From Siphonodentalium dalli (taxonomy: Eukaryota > Mollusca > Scaphopoda > Gadilida > Siphonodentaliidae): a stretch of 64,000 nt of DNA. Numbering within the stretch: the first letter of the stretch is position 1; the number at the start of each line of letters is the position of its first letter. The notes under the pieces are model-generated. The model did not search any database. It had not been told where the DNA came from and was given only the letters and a program-made list of their open reading frames with translations. The stretch is taken from positions 33,518,194-33,582,193 of the forward strand of contig CP136069.1 of assembly GCA_032622095.1 (NCBI GenBank), in the 5' to 3' direction. Shown one piece after another: positions 49,081 through 53,395 of this stretch. The translations under genes and the position numbers were made by a program.

Positions 49081-51291
49081 CTCCCTCTCACTCACTCTGT
49101 ATCTAGCTCTTCGATTATTCGGAATATTTACAGACATTATAATCTCAATATGGGAGCTATCGAATTTGAATGTTCGATCAAATATATTGCTATGGACAGT
49201 CATCTTTGATTTCGTATGCATTCATTTTGGTGCTTTCTACAATCAAGATCGATCCTAAATTTAATATATATGTTTGTGATTTCATCTATATGCCATTTGT
49301 TAAATAGTTCGGAATACAGTTGAAAAACATGGCTGCTGGCGGCCATCTTGGATTTTTCTGTTTGCATCACTAAATAAATTGGCACTCACTACAGCTTGCA
49401 TCTTTTATCCGATCAGTCCCAAATTTCATATGCATGATTGAGATGAGATGAAATGGGGGGGGGGTGCAGACATTTTCCAGATTTCGTTTTAAAATAAACA
49501 TGGCTTGCAGCAACCGTCTCGTATTTCATATTTTAAACATCTGCAACGCCTATATCCCTCAGCTGAGTACATAATTCGTAAATAGCACATGCATTGTTTT
49601 GACTGAAGCTATCGAATTTGAACTATTGTCGATGAAAAAGATAACCGACGACAGCTAGACTTCTTGACTTGATTTTTGCTGTTAATTAGTCATTTTGGCG
49701 TTCTCTAAATATGCAGTTGATTGATACCAATAGCATATGCATGTTTGTGTAACTTATCACAACCAGCGAGGAAGTAAAGACATTTTCAAGAAAACATATA
49801 GTACCAGTTTAAATGTGTCTTTTCGTGTTAAAAAAAAAAATTCAACCACCCTTATCATCCATGTTTATCTGACAGTCAACACTTAATAACCCAACACAAA
49901 TTGAATATCATAATTATATTCTAATTAACATAATACTAAAGTTCCGGTTTTGACATCGATATAACTGCGCTAAGCTCTTATGTCATTGTGCGTGCCGGTA
50001 GTACACGTGTGTCTTACTAAAAAATATGAGGCCGGATGTAGGGGCTAATTTTTGTGTGATAAATATATATCTTAAATTTATAATACTTTCCAAATATACG
50101 TGATTAAATCTTGTAAAATATTTCATGGGCGATCTGATGCATGCATCTTCTTTTCTTGTTCGTAAATGGTAGATGTGTGAATTGTTATCGCCAACTACCA
50201 TTGTCACAATCAGCACGAAACATAGAATATAATCTGAATGTTAATTTCTTTCAGAAATGGCATTATAGTATATCGGGATCAACAGCGGACATTTTACAAT
50301 GCCATTAAACAATATCCAAGTTTCAGTAAATATCTTATTCACATACCATTTTATTTGTCAGAACATTTGACGAAAATCAGAACATCTCATCATAAGTTAC
50401 CAAACGAAATTTGCAGATGGAAATCTAACAATAGTGAAAACAACTGCAAAATGTCTGGTGTTTAAGGGATGAGTTCCATTTTGTTTTAGAATGTGACGTA
50501 ATGAAGGACCTCGGAGAGAAATGCATCACACAATAGTATGTTGGTGATATCCAGTTAGAGAGAAAAGGTCCACGATTTACTCACTATATGTAACGTGACA
50601 ATACTGAAACGACTTTGTACATTCCTAAATCTAAAAAAAAGGATCCGGTTTCATTGTTGAAAATGAAAATGTTACTGTGTTGAAACTATCTATAAAATGT
50701 TGTATCAATGTCACTTTTAGTAATATCCAGCTTTGTATATATGTATATATTGTTGATAAATGGTAGATGTATTAATTTGACATATATGTACACGAACTTA
50801 CCTTTGATTTGAACATATTTATTGTAACCCACAAAATACAATATATATTACAATGATTATATATAACAAATGATGATATGTGTGTGGGTACAGAGGATCG
50901 GAGCACAAGTTGCCGAACTTATCGGAACTCCTTTCCCCTGACATTCAATTGCTAATAAACATAATTATCAGAGACGGTTTTAATTCAGATGTATTGTAGA
51001 AGTTGCTGTTTAAGTGTCTCGCAGGTTTTGGTAAGAGAAATTGCAATGAGATAATTATGATGATTGTAATATACTTACCTATAATGACTGTAATATCCAT
51101 GTGTGTATATATGTATATGTTGTTGATACATGGTAGATGTATGAATTTGACATATATGTACATGTTCTTACCTCTAATGACTGTATTGAAAGCCTCTTCT
51201 TCGTCCACCCATGTGATTCTGGTCCGTAAGATGTCTCCCTGTTCGCCCATGACGGATAGCACATCGTCTGGTTTTTTCTTGTCCAAGCTCC
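7865..51291 (-). CDS. ionotropic glutamate receptor-like gene, nine exons, both ends missing
   Basis: Nine exons join as 51172-51291, 46972-47298, 37716-37909, 36203-36379, 32189-32302, 21381-21575, 16356-16450, 15693-15783 and 7865-8186, giving 1635 nt. Each has a consensus acceptor (AG) and donor (GTAAG, GTGAG or GTACGT type), and exon phases agree at all eight junctions. The product runs from the amino-terminal (LIVBP-like) domain through ligand-binding segment S1, M1 and the start of the pore loop. Family knowledge: such subunits form tetrameric cation channels in the plasma membrane, gated by glutamate or other amino acids. Seven N-glycosylation sequons fall in the extracellular part. 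The S1 arginine that binds the ligand carboxylate is present ([10 protein letters not shown]). The pore-loop sequence [11 protein letters not shown] looks closest to the AMPA/kainate/delta/phi branch, perhaps delta-like, but the subfamily is inference. The signal-peptide exon was not found, and M3-S2-M4 lie outside the window. Confidence 0.9.
8187..10609. other. intron sequence, no exon recognised
   Basis: Part of the 7.5-kb intron between exons h and i. At 8740-8980 a TTAACTACC / GGTAGTTAA word recurs in both orientations. Nothing else is recognisable, and exon phases h to i need no further exon here. Confidence 0.5.
10317..10337. repeat. (TA)n microsatellite
   Basis: Uninterrupted TA dinucleotide run. 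Confidence 0.9.
10610..10826. mobile_element. palindromic MITE with TGTGACC ends
   Basis: Arms from TGTGACCCGCCATATCAAATC to the matching GATTTAATATGGCAGGTCACA pair over about 75 bp each. They include CCAATGCATTCTCTTATATATGCG on one side and its reverse complement on the other. Part of the left arm is repeated once more near 10707-10731. A decayed relative lies at 16570-16760. The superfamily is not assigned, since the flanking duplication is unclear. Confidence 0.75.
10910..12560. repeat. diverged tandem repeats, period about 400-450 bp
   Basis: Blocks beginning near 10975, 11395 and 12030, and a weaker one near 12360, share words such as ATAATTTAT(C)GAATG, CATTTGTACATTTC and TTATTATATTATT. 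Block starts also share CCCTTA(A/G)TGGGTTAT (10940 and 12360). Similarity is low enough that the array is old. No gene is seen. Confidence 0.5.
13310..13480 (-). repeat. retroposon 3'-end fragment (same family as 34069-34380)
   Basis: In reverse complement it matches 34150-34330: CTATTGTTCGATCGGT, then GCGAGGTCAAGG, then GAGTCGGATCGGTCGAGCAG and TTTTCGAGT, followed by a CACA-rich tail. It probably derives from the 3' end of a LINE or SINE family. Confidence 0.65.
13481..15692. repeat. intron with diverged ~180-bp repeats (ATTAAAGTGACA)
   Basis: Between about 14130 and 14600, ATTAAAGTGACA words recur with GTCTTCAG(C/T)GAAGATAATCT and TTTCTACA(C/T) blocks, forming an old tandem array. A last ATTAAAGTG copy lies at 14890. 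At 15545-15600 a fragment of the R2 repeat end (GTGGTTGCCCC, ACGTGTCACGTACGAT) is present. No gene is seen. Confidence 0.5.
15693..15783 (-). CDS. iGluR exon h: ligand-binding segment S1, WTGLVGE block
   Basis: Exon of 91 nt, with acceptor TTCCAG and donor GTAAGA. After the shared Ser codon it encodes [14 protein letters not shown] and [14 protein letters not shown], which corresponds to the conserved iGluR block DG-x-W-x-G-M-V-G-E. It ends in phase 0, directly matching the start of exon i. Its phase links exons g and i with no gap. Confidence 0.93.
16356..16450 (-). CDS. iGluR exon g: ligand-binding segment S1, first part
   Basis: Exon of 95 nt, with acceptor ATGTAG and donor GTGAGT. It encodes [20 protein letters not shown] followed by [11 protein letters not shown], matching the iGluR S1 pattern (PFVM, then Y-x-G-F-C-x-D-L-L). 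It ends with AG, completed by C from exon h to make Ser. It is too short to appear as a clear open frame, and was recognised by translating the minus strand between exons f and h. Confidence 0.92.
16451..17980. other. intron sequence with decayed palindromic MITE
   Basis: 16570-16760 resembles the MITE at 10610-10826 (ATGCTTTCTCTTATATAATG, then GAGGCTCCATATGGGAGACTC). The part from about 17600 becomes GC-richer, leading into the minisatellite region. No exon is supported. Confidence 0.4.
17590..18920. other. GC-rich island around the minisatellite
   Basis: Markedly richer in C and G than the rest of the window, with two related blocks containing TTCCCAGGGGACG(G/A)A (18650 and 18850). It lies in the intron between exons f and g. 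It may be a foreign or GC-rich mobile insertion, or a CpG-rich regulatory island. No coding region is recognised. Confidence 0.45.
17985..18437 (+). repeat. 20-bp minisatellite (TTCACCCGCTGCTTATGCAA)
   Basis: About 22 imperfect copies. Because 20 is not a multiple of 3, the array is read in all three forward frames in rotation. All three remain open for long stretches, giving repetitive proteins of the [20 protein letters not shown] type. These are treated as artefacts of the repeat, not genes. Confidence 0.9.
19515..20130 (+). repeat. 35-bp minisatellite (TAGTGTCTAGAAACACATATT)
   Basis: About 17-18 copies of a 35-bp unit, CATATTTACATGCTATATGATAG plus TGTCTAGAAACA, with scattered substitutions and one 2-bp deletion near 19764. 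It lies in the intron between exons f and g. No ORF is conserved. Confidence 0.95.
20220..20593 (+). repeat. direct repeat flanking iGluR exon f, copy 1
   Basis: From CTGTTTTTGGAACAT to ACTTGATCCCTAA it matches 21709-22070 with moderate divergence, including GGGCCGACGCC and ATCGACAGGTCATTC. It may represent two copies of one transposon, or an old duplication in which the exon was not retained twice. Confidence 0.75.
21381..21575 (-). CDS. iGluR exon f: end of amino-terminal domain and linker to S1
   Basis: Exon of 195 nt (65 codons, phase 0 at both ends), with acceptor CATTCAG and donor GTAAGT. It encodes [20 protein letters not shown] and then [14 protein letters not shown]. The last residues form the first strand of the ligand-binding domain (VTFAISTLP followed by WYPFVMK in the next exon), so this exon crosses the boundary between the two extracellular domains. 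It is bracketed by two direct repeats of about 370 bp (20220-20593 and 21709-22070). Confidence 0.9.
21709..22070 (+). repeat. direct repeat flanking iGluR exon f, copy 2
   Basis: Second copy of the 20220-20593 sequence, on the other side of exon f. Confidence 0.75.
22278..22852 (+). repeat. 24-bp minisatellite (GATAACGTGATATGGTTCACTCAT)
   Basis: About 24 copies with substitutions but no length change. The unit equals eight codons, so both strands stay open throughout: the minus strand reads repeats of MSEPYHVI and the plus strand repeats of WFTHDNVI. It has no flanking gene signals. It is interpreted as a non-coding minisatellite. Confidence 0.95.
22853..24423. other. intron sequence, nothing recognised
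   Basis: AT-rich sequence between two minisatellites. A GACAAGTGACC word recurs (23597 and 23747), but no gene, exon or transposon end could be identified. Confidence 0.4.
24424..24868 (+). repeat. 54-bp minisatellite (GAGAATGTTTGTCAGGGAC)
   Basis: About eight copies of a 54-bp unit (GTGACTTGATGTCATTATAACT, then AAATGAGAATG). The period is 18 codons, which keeps one minus-strand frame open for 110 residues. This frame is judged spurious. Confidence 0.9.
25577..25610. repeat. GC-rich palindrome (TAGCGAC...GTCGCTA)
   Basis: A nearly perfect inverted repeat centred on ACCTTGGT. Its right flank (CATTGTGTATA) is shared with the palindrome at 43831-43908, which suggests a common element family. 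Confidence 0.65.
26493..26821. mobile_element. piggyBac-type MITE with TTAA target sites
   Basis: It is flanked by TTAA on both sides (26489-26492 and 26822-26825). Terminal inverted repeats are CCTCTTCGCTGCTATGACGT and the reverse complement of ACGTCATTTAGCAGCGAAGAGG. Inside are two GTCCGTA(T/G)...TACGGAC palindromes. TTAA duplication with CC-initial termini is diagnostic of the piggyBac superfamily. At 329 bp with no ORF, it is non-autonomous. Confidence 0.85.
26939..27405 (+). repeat. Penelope-like element, left terminal direct repeat (pLTR)
   Basis: It begins with the palindrome CAGTTTAAACTG and ends TTATATACA. It contains an 81-bp internal tandem duplication (units from 27047 and 27128, each starting ACAGAATGATTGCATGAAA) and then the hammerhead ribozyme (27248-27338). 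Confidence 0.9.
27248..27338 (+). ncRNA. hammerhead ribozyme, type I layout, in left pLTR
   Basis: All core elements are in order. Helix I is TGTCC (27248-27252) with GGGCA (27334-27338), five pairs including one G-U. The core CTGATGA is 27253-27259. Helix II is GTAGTC (27260-27265) with GACAC (27280-27284), five pairs with A27262 bulged. GAA is 27285-27287. Helix III is ACACTA (27288-27293) with TAGTGT (27327-27332), six perfect pairs including the invariant A-U. The predicted cleavage site follows C27333. Its position in a Penelope-like terminal repeat matches the known occurrence of hammerheads in these elements. Activity is inference. Confidence 0.88.
27406..28093 (+). other. Penelope-like element, 5' internal region
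   Basis: Sequence between the left pLTR and the RT. It has no long frame in phase with the RT. A 74-residue plus-strand frame (27703-27927) is not recognised. It could be the remnant of the RT N-terminal extension. Confidence 0.45.
28094..29445 (+). pseudogene. Penelope-like reverse transcriptase, one frameshift, no GIY-YIG domain
   Basis: Two overlapping frames (28094-28462 and one open to 29445) make up a single RT. The first carries YFLMKIHKI and [15 protein letters not shown] with FLDYFLQP, diagnostic of Penelope-type RT. The second has motif A (LVTFDI), motif B ([11 protein letters not shown]), catalytic RFRDDG, and then FLDLDIYKG and [12 protein letters not shown]. The frames are offset by one base close to poly-A runs at 28419-28450. 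All catalytic aspartates are present. The protein stops soon after [10 protein letters not shown], where GIY-YIG-bearing relatives continue with a linker and endonuclease. The true N-terminus is not defined. It is probably inactive as it stands. Confidence 0.85.
29446..29934 (+). other. Penelope-like element, 3' internal region
   Basis: No coding motif, and in particular no GIY-YIG or zinc-ribbon motifs. It contains a GAGTTCGACTCTC word at about 29608, faintly like a Pol III B box. Confidence 0.45.
29935..30401 (+). repeat. Penelope-like element, right terminal direct repeat (pLTR)
   Basis: Same length as the left repeat, and the offset is a constant 2996 bp throughout. It shares the internal 81-bp duplication and the ribozyme (30244-30334). 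Confidence 0.9.
30244..30334 (+). ncRNA. hammerhead ribozyme, type I layout, in right pLTR
   Basis: Same fold: helix I is 30244-30248 with 30330-30334, CTGATGA is 30249-30255, GAA is 30281-30283, helix III is 30284-30289 with 30323-30328, and predicted cleavage follows C30329. The helix II closing base is T30280 instead of C, giving a G-U pair, which may weaken it. Cleavage at both ribozymes would release a 2996-nt RNA. Confidence 0.82.
30402..30482 (+). repeat. LINE/SINE-like 3' tail with ATT repeats
   Basis: TTAGGTCCCTCGCGGGGATA (from about 30414), then CTTGCTATATAAGC, followed by irregular ATT/ATC repeats, typical of a truncated non-LTR 3' end. Confidence 0.5.
30483..32188. other. intron sequence with a 32-bp duplication
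   Basis: CAGACATCGCTAAGCGAGGG followed by GACTGAACTCTG occurs twice in a row (31597-31628 and 31635-31666). No other feature is seen. Confidence 0.5.
32189..32302 (-). CDS. iGluR exon e: amino-terminal domain helix
   Basis: Exon of 114 nt (38 codons, phase 0 at both ends), with acceptor CTCCAG after a pyrimidine tract and donor GTAAGT. It encodes [19 protein letters not shown] and then [13 protein letters not shown], with sequon NET. It is probably a helical part of lobe 2. The small size makes the functional label depend on its position between exons d and f, but the splice signals and phase agree exactly. Confidence 0.82.
32303..34068. other. intron sequence, nothing recognised
   Basis: The frame at 32797-33033 (minus) and the one at 33203-33484 (plus) have no recognisable domain and no matching splice signals. 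Confidence 0.4.
34069..34380 (+). repeat. retroposon 3' end with CATACA tail
   Basis: It starts CTAGCTGATGTCCCCGACTT and CGTCCGGGC, continues with ATTGTTCGATCGGTCCAGAA and GAGTCGGATCGGTCGAGCAG, and ends in CATACATACAAACA repeats. A second, inverted fragment is at 13310-13480. The CCCGACTTCGTCCG signature is found in widespread RTE-like or SINE 3' ends; exact class uncertain. Confidence 0.6.
34581..35030 (+). repeat. interspersed repeat family R2, copy 1
   Basis: About 450 bp, closely similar in reverse complement to 55407-55860. It contains a 102-residue frame (including [13 protein letters not shown] and [18 protein letters not shown]) whose reading is largely kept in the other copy, but no known domain. 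It ends in ACGTGTCACGTACGATTCAT. A small third fragment is at 15545-15600. Confidence 0.8.
35031..36202. other. intron sequence with small palindrome
   Basis: GCTCGGTGCGCTAGCGCCGAGC near 35783-35804 is palindromic. The region after it (GGTAAAAGGCGGGCGTAC...GTGATGTCAC) resembles 36640-36690 (GGTAAAGTGCGTACGTGTGACGTCAC), so both are probably remnants of one MITE family. Confidence 0.45.
36203..36379 (-). CDS. iGluR exon d: amino-terminal domain, lobe 2
   Basis: Exon of 177 nt (59 codons, phase 0 at both ends), with acceptor ACTCAG and donor GTAAGT. It encodes [20 protein letters not shown], with a sequon at NAS, then [19 protein letters not shown]. It fits the second lobe of the extracellular domain. 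Reading stays open across the exon. Confidence 0.88.
36708..36817. mobile_element. small palindromic MITE (TGTGTTAATGGG ends)
   Basis: The left arm TGTGTTAATGGGCTTGTTGA and TACGGCAC mirrors the right arm GTGCCGTATCGACAAACCCA and TTAACACA with about two mismatches. The loop is about 50 bp. Confidence 0.75.
37038..37125. repeat. inverted repeat (AGAATGAGATCC...GGACCTCATTCT)
   Basis: Arms AGAATGAGATCCCCAGAGGG and CCCTCTTTGGACCTCATTCT pair with two or three mismatches. A partial relative lies at 37342-37387 (CAGAATGAGG, then TTCACCCTCTGTGAACTTCA). Confidence 0.7.
37716..37909 (-). CDS. iGluR exon c: amino-terminal domain, lobe 1 to 2
   Basis: Exon of 194 nt, with acceptor TTGTAG and donor GTAAGC. 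It encodes [19 protein letters not shown] and then [20 protein letters not shown]. The alternating strand-helix-strand pattern ([15 protein letters not shown]) is that of a periplasmic-binding-protein fold. Two bases complete the codon begun in exon b, and the exon ends in phase 0. Confidence 0.9.
38166..38366 (+). repeat. 5' LTR of Ty3/gypsy-like element
   Basis: From TACGCCATTGGGTTACACGG to CATCTACATAATTGCGG. It aligns with 42979-43175 with a small number of substitutions and short indels. Confidence 0.8.
38368..39330 (+). pseudogene. gag-like polyprotein of LTR element, broken
   Basis: One open frame of 282 residues to 39216 contains [19 protein letters not shown] and [18 protein letters not shown], typical of a retrotransposon gag capsid region. 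A frame change near 39185 is followed by [14 protein letters not shown], apparently the second half of a CCHC knuckle whose second Cys position reads Gly. The frame then closes at about 39330. It is non-functional as written. Confidence 0.7.
39423..39731 (+). pseudogene. retropepsin-like protease of LTR element, frameshifted
   Basis: The DSGAE active-site motif ([14 protein letters not shown]) starts the domain. After a frameshift near 39615 the second half continues with [16 protein letters not shown] and closes at 39731. The catalytic Asp is present, but the frame is broken. Confidence 0.75.
40200..41499 (+). pseudogene. reverse transcriptase and RNase H of LTR element, frameshifted
   Basis: Segments in different frames: a frame ending at 40455 with [20 protein letters not shown]; then [19 protein letters not shown] and [14 protein letters not shown] (to 40684); then a frame from 40702 with [43 protein letters not shown], and the RNase H start [22 protein letters not shown] at 41497-41499 interrupts the RNase H right after LLTDSKPCV. 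Frameshifts lie near 40440 and 40685. Motif C is A-D-D. Confidence 0.85.
41500..42942 (+). pseudogene. integrase and C-terminal tail of LTR element, with deletions
   Basis: Reading resumes with [20 protein letters not shown] and [18 protein letters not shown] stop and frame change near 41926, and a jump from NRNTPE to [12 protein letters not shown] near 41985, indicate loss of the zinc-binding region and the first catalytic Asp area. A second jump near 42200 ([16 protein letters not shown]) removes the last catalytic region. The tail keeps [19 protein letters not shown] and, at its end, [17 protein letters not shown]. The integrase cannot be active. Confidence 0.75.
42979..43175 (+). repeat. 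3' LTR of Ty3/gypsy-like element
   Basis: Matches the 5' LTR. It lacks about 11 bp near 43066 (after ACATTCGA) and has a small insertion near 43140. Confidence 0.8.
43211..43262. repeat. perfect 22-bp palindrome with 8-nt loop
   Basis: AATATTATTCATTAGTTAGC plus GC (43211-43232) pairs exactly with 43241-43262 around the loop TAATATAG. It lies 35 bp downstream of the 3' LTR. It is either a minimal MITE or a cruciform-prone site. Confidence 0.85.
43831..43908. repeat. palindromic element (TATCGCGACCC...GAGTCACGATA)
   Basis: Arms TATCGCGACCCTGCTCGTTT and TCGTG mirror CACGA and AAACGAGTCGAGTCACGATA. The loop itself contains TATATAGGGCCTATAT, another palindrome. Its right flank resembles that of 25577-25610. 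Confidence 0.75.
44238..44333 (+). repeat. 36-bp repeat, two and a half copies
   Basis: The unit (GTCTCGTGTGAACATAAATG, then GGTCGCTGTCAAACCA) occurs twice, with a partial third copy. Confidence 0.8.
44345..44440. repeat. CGACGGTCCCATACCGT motif cluster
   Basis: Short ACGGT/ACCGT palindromic words recur (GACGGTCCCATACCGTT occurs twice). A related cluster is at 46680-46905. Confidence 0.55.
45000..46192 (-). repeat. interspersed repeat family R1, copy B, uninterrupted
   Basis: Inverted copy of the R1 repeat at 1-207 plus 4051-4970. On the minus strand it reads through the point where copy A carries the hAT-like element: around 45975-45990 the sequence goes TTTTGAACGCAAAATATTG without interruption. 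It lies in the intron between iGluR exons b and c. The outer boundaries are approximate, because copy A begins at the window edge. Confidence 0.75.
46680..46905. repeat. ACGGTCTGACCGT motif cluster
   Basis: Multiple palindromic words such as ACGGTCTGACCGT and AAACGGT...ACCGTT, ending CTAACAGTGTA, immediately downstream of iGluR exon b's donor. It probably comes from a MITE. No exon is inside. Confidence 0.55.
46972..47298 (-). CDS. iGluR exon b: amino-terminal domain, lobe 1
   Basis: Exon of 327 nt, with acceptor TTTCAG and donor GTACGT. It encodes [19 protein letters not shown], then a stretch with three cysteines ([18 protein letters not shown]), then [20 protein letters not shown]. Three N-glycosylation sequons (NAT, NRS, NMS) fit an extracellular domain. 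It enters in phase 1 (GT completes the previous codon) and leaves with a single A that joins GG of the next exon to make Arg. The cysteine-containing insertion in the middle is unlike the short loops of vertebrate AMPA receptors. Confidence 0.87.
47497..48900 (+). pseudogene. LINE (CR1/jockey-like) reverse transcriptase fragment
   Basis: It reads [34 protein letters not shown], then a stop and a gap, then [83 protein letters not shown] and finally the C-terminal [14 protein letters not shown]. The catalytic A/YADD segment is deleted (near 47690-47750), and several frames are used. It lies in the intron between iGluR exons a and b, antisense to the gene. The clade is uncertain. Confidence 0.82.
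48901..50237. other. intron sequence, nothing recognised
   Basis: Apart from the CT run and a poly-G stretch at 49456-49465, no structure is apparent. Confidence 0.4.
49036..49080. repeat. (CT)n microsatellite
   Basis: CT dinucleotide run, interrupted near its start. Confidence 0.9.
50238..50640 (+). pseudogene. LINE C-terminal fragment
   Basis: [20 protein letters not shown] is followed, one frame over, by [20 protein letters not shown]. Together these are the conserved end of many LINE RT proteins (R-C-x-L-C then GDE-x-H). A frameshift lies near 50462. The element is 5'-truncated and antisense to the iGluR gene. Confidence 0.7.
51172..51291 (-). CDS. iGluR exon a: early amino-terminal domain
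   Basis: First recognised exon. It is 120 nt, with acceptor ATGCAG before 51291 and donor GTAAG after 51172. It begins with two bases completing a codon and ends with one base (G), which pairs with GT at the start of the next exon. It reads [17 protein letters not shown] and then [14 protein letters not shown], typical of the first helix and strand region of an LIVBP-like domain. An upstream exon ending in phase 1 and carrying the signal peptide must exist but was not identified. Confidence 0.82.
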
Positions 51292-53395
51292 CTGCATGTG
51301 TGTTGTGAGTTAACATGGCTGTGCAAAGGATTAAGGTGTATGAGAATTTAGTTAGTGGAGTGTTGTCATGTTTTTTATTTTATAACGAACTAGTTAAAGT
51401 GATGTGGAACACTGCGGTGTGGTGATCAAATAGAAATGGAGAATTTTGGAGTAATTTTTACAATTAGTATATCCAAATTGACAACAAACAACGTCATTCT
51501 TGTATATGAGTTAAATGCAGTGACTCGCGATAGCGAAATCGTTTTCGTTAGTTTATCGAATCGAGTAGTAAATATTTACAATTGAGCGGAGTTCTGAAAT
51601 ATTCGCGCACAAATGACATTTTGATAGTTTAAACATTTTTACTTGTTTTTTTTTCTTATTAAATTACTTTTTTTTCTCAAAATTTGGAAAACCTAACGCC
51701 GTTATACCATCCACCGGTGTGCCACGAATCACCACGCCAATTTTGGCTGAAATTGGTCGATGTGTCTGGGAAAAAATACACAAACATATATACAGAAGAA
51801 TCCTATACTGTTATATATAAAGATATTTCAAACCTCAAATGATTTCTTCCAGCGGGAAGTTTTCATTGAACCATACTGTATAATAACACGAGGTTTTAGT
51901 AATGTTTTAATAAGAAATAATCCATTATTTTCACGCAATAAAATTTCCATATGTTTATTATGGGAAAACGAGAAGTTATGCTATCACGTTGTAGTACTGT
52001 TTAGGGTCACAATTTTCGGAAGATTACAACAAATGCTGACATACTGAACCTAGTTAAGGAGGAAAACCTGCCATTGGATGCATAAGATAGTATCAAAATC
52101 GCATGTGAGATAAGGCGCCTATTCGTTGGTGATTTTCCTGTTCACATCATGTTCGTTGTCGAACCGGTTCGTTGATGATTATCTGCACTTTTCTGCACAG
52201 AGCTGTCCAAATGATAACAGTTTGGACTGAGAAAATAGTTTCCAGTGACCGTGGTACCATTAAACAGCTAGCTTGACTCATATCCATTCGGAATGTGCTA
52301 CTTAATATATTATTATATGTATTGCATTGCATAACGTCACTGATTAGCTAAATAAATAATACACGCAGAATAAATATGTCGGTGATATCCATCATTACAC
52401 ACACGTACTGAACCCTCCATCAGTCCCAATTGAAAATTTATTCTACATTCCCCACTACTGAGGTTAAAATTCCCGGTTGGTACTTCAATCTGTCCAACTG
52501 ACAGGAAATTAGAGATTGGGTTAATAATCCGACTGTAATTGAGAATATATATGTTTTAACACACGGAGAAGCACATGATTCCCATTCTAGATTGTCCCGA
52601 CTTCATGTGATGTTGGGCAACCATCACATCTATTTTGCAATAGTAACACCCCACATAGAATATATAGACAGAACATTTATAATAACACAAAGCGCACGTG
52701 TAATTGCACCTCTGGTTTACTATATAGTGTTTCGTCATTTCAGCGGTTTGGCCATATCTTTCAAAACGTAAATCTTTACATGTGTAAGGTTATTTTCTTG
52801 AAACGTAAATCCTTACATTTGTAATGTCGAAATGTCGCTCTTTAAAGGCCCACTTAATTTTCGAATGCCCAGATAACATTATTCCATATTATATACCAAT
52901 TTGGAAGAGGAACCAAAAAATATATATTCCACCAGAATACGAAGCAGCTGTGGCCTAGGACTGTCCACCAAGTGATAGAGATTCGTTCCAAGACTTCCCC
53001 CTTGTCAACCCAGAATGCATCAGAATTCAAACTAAGAGATATAGTTATTCCCCTTCCATTGAGTAAAATAGACATTAGAGTACAGTCCAGAACAAAAATA
53101 AATACAGGACATACTTTAGTACCTCGACAAAAACAACATGTTCCCAGTTTATTCGACCGGATCAGTTAATAATACAATGTTTTGGAGCTTCCTCTTTCAA
53201 ATGGTATATAACATGGAATATGTTGTATATAGTGTGATCTGGTGATTCGAAAATTAGATGGGCCTCTTTAATATTATTTACATTTTCACCTATGAATATC
53301 TCCGTTATTTAGTCAATATATATTTCTTCTATAAAAAGGCTGTTTAAAAAAAAAATTTAAAAAAATTTAATGTTTTTTTAGTTTCTGAATATATC
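51292..53395. other. upstream of first recognised iGluR exon; nothing certain
   Basis: The missing 5' iGluR exon should lie here or further up, but no frame with a phase-1 donor and plausible signal peptide could be picked out. Runs of T and A near 51640-51680 and 53340-53375 may be retroposon tails. Confidence 0.4.
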
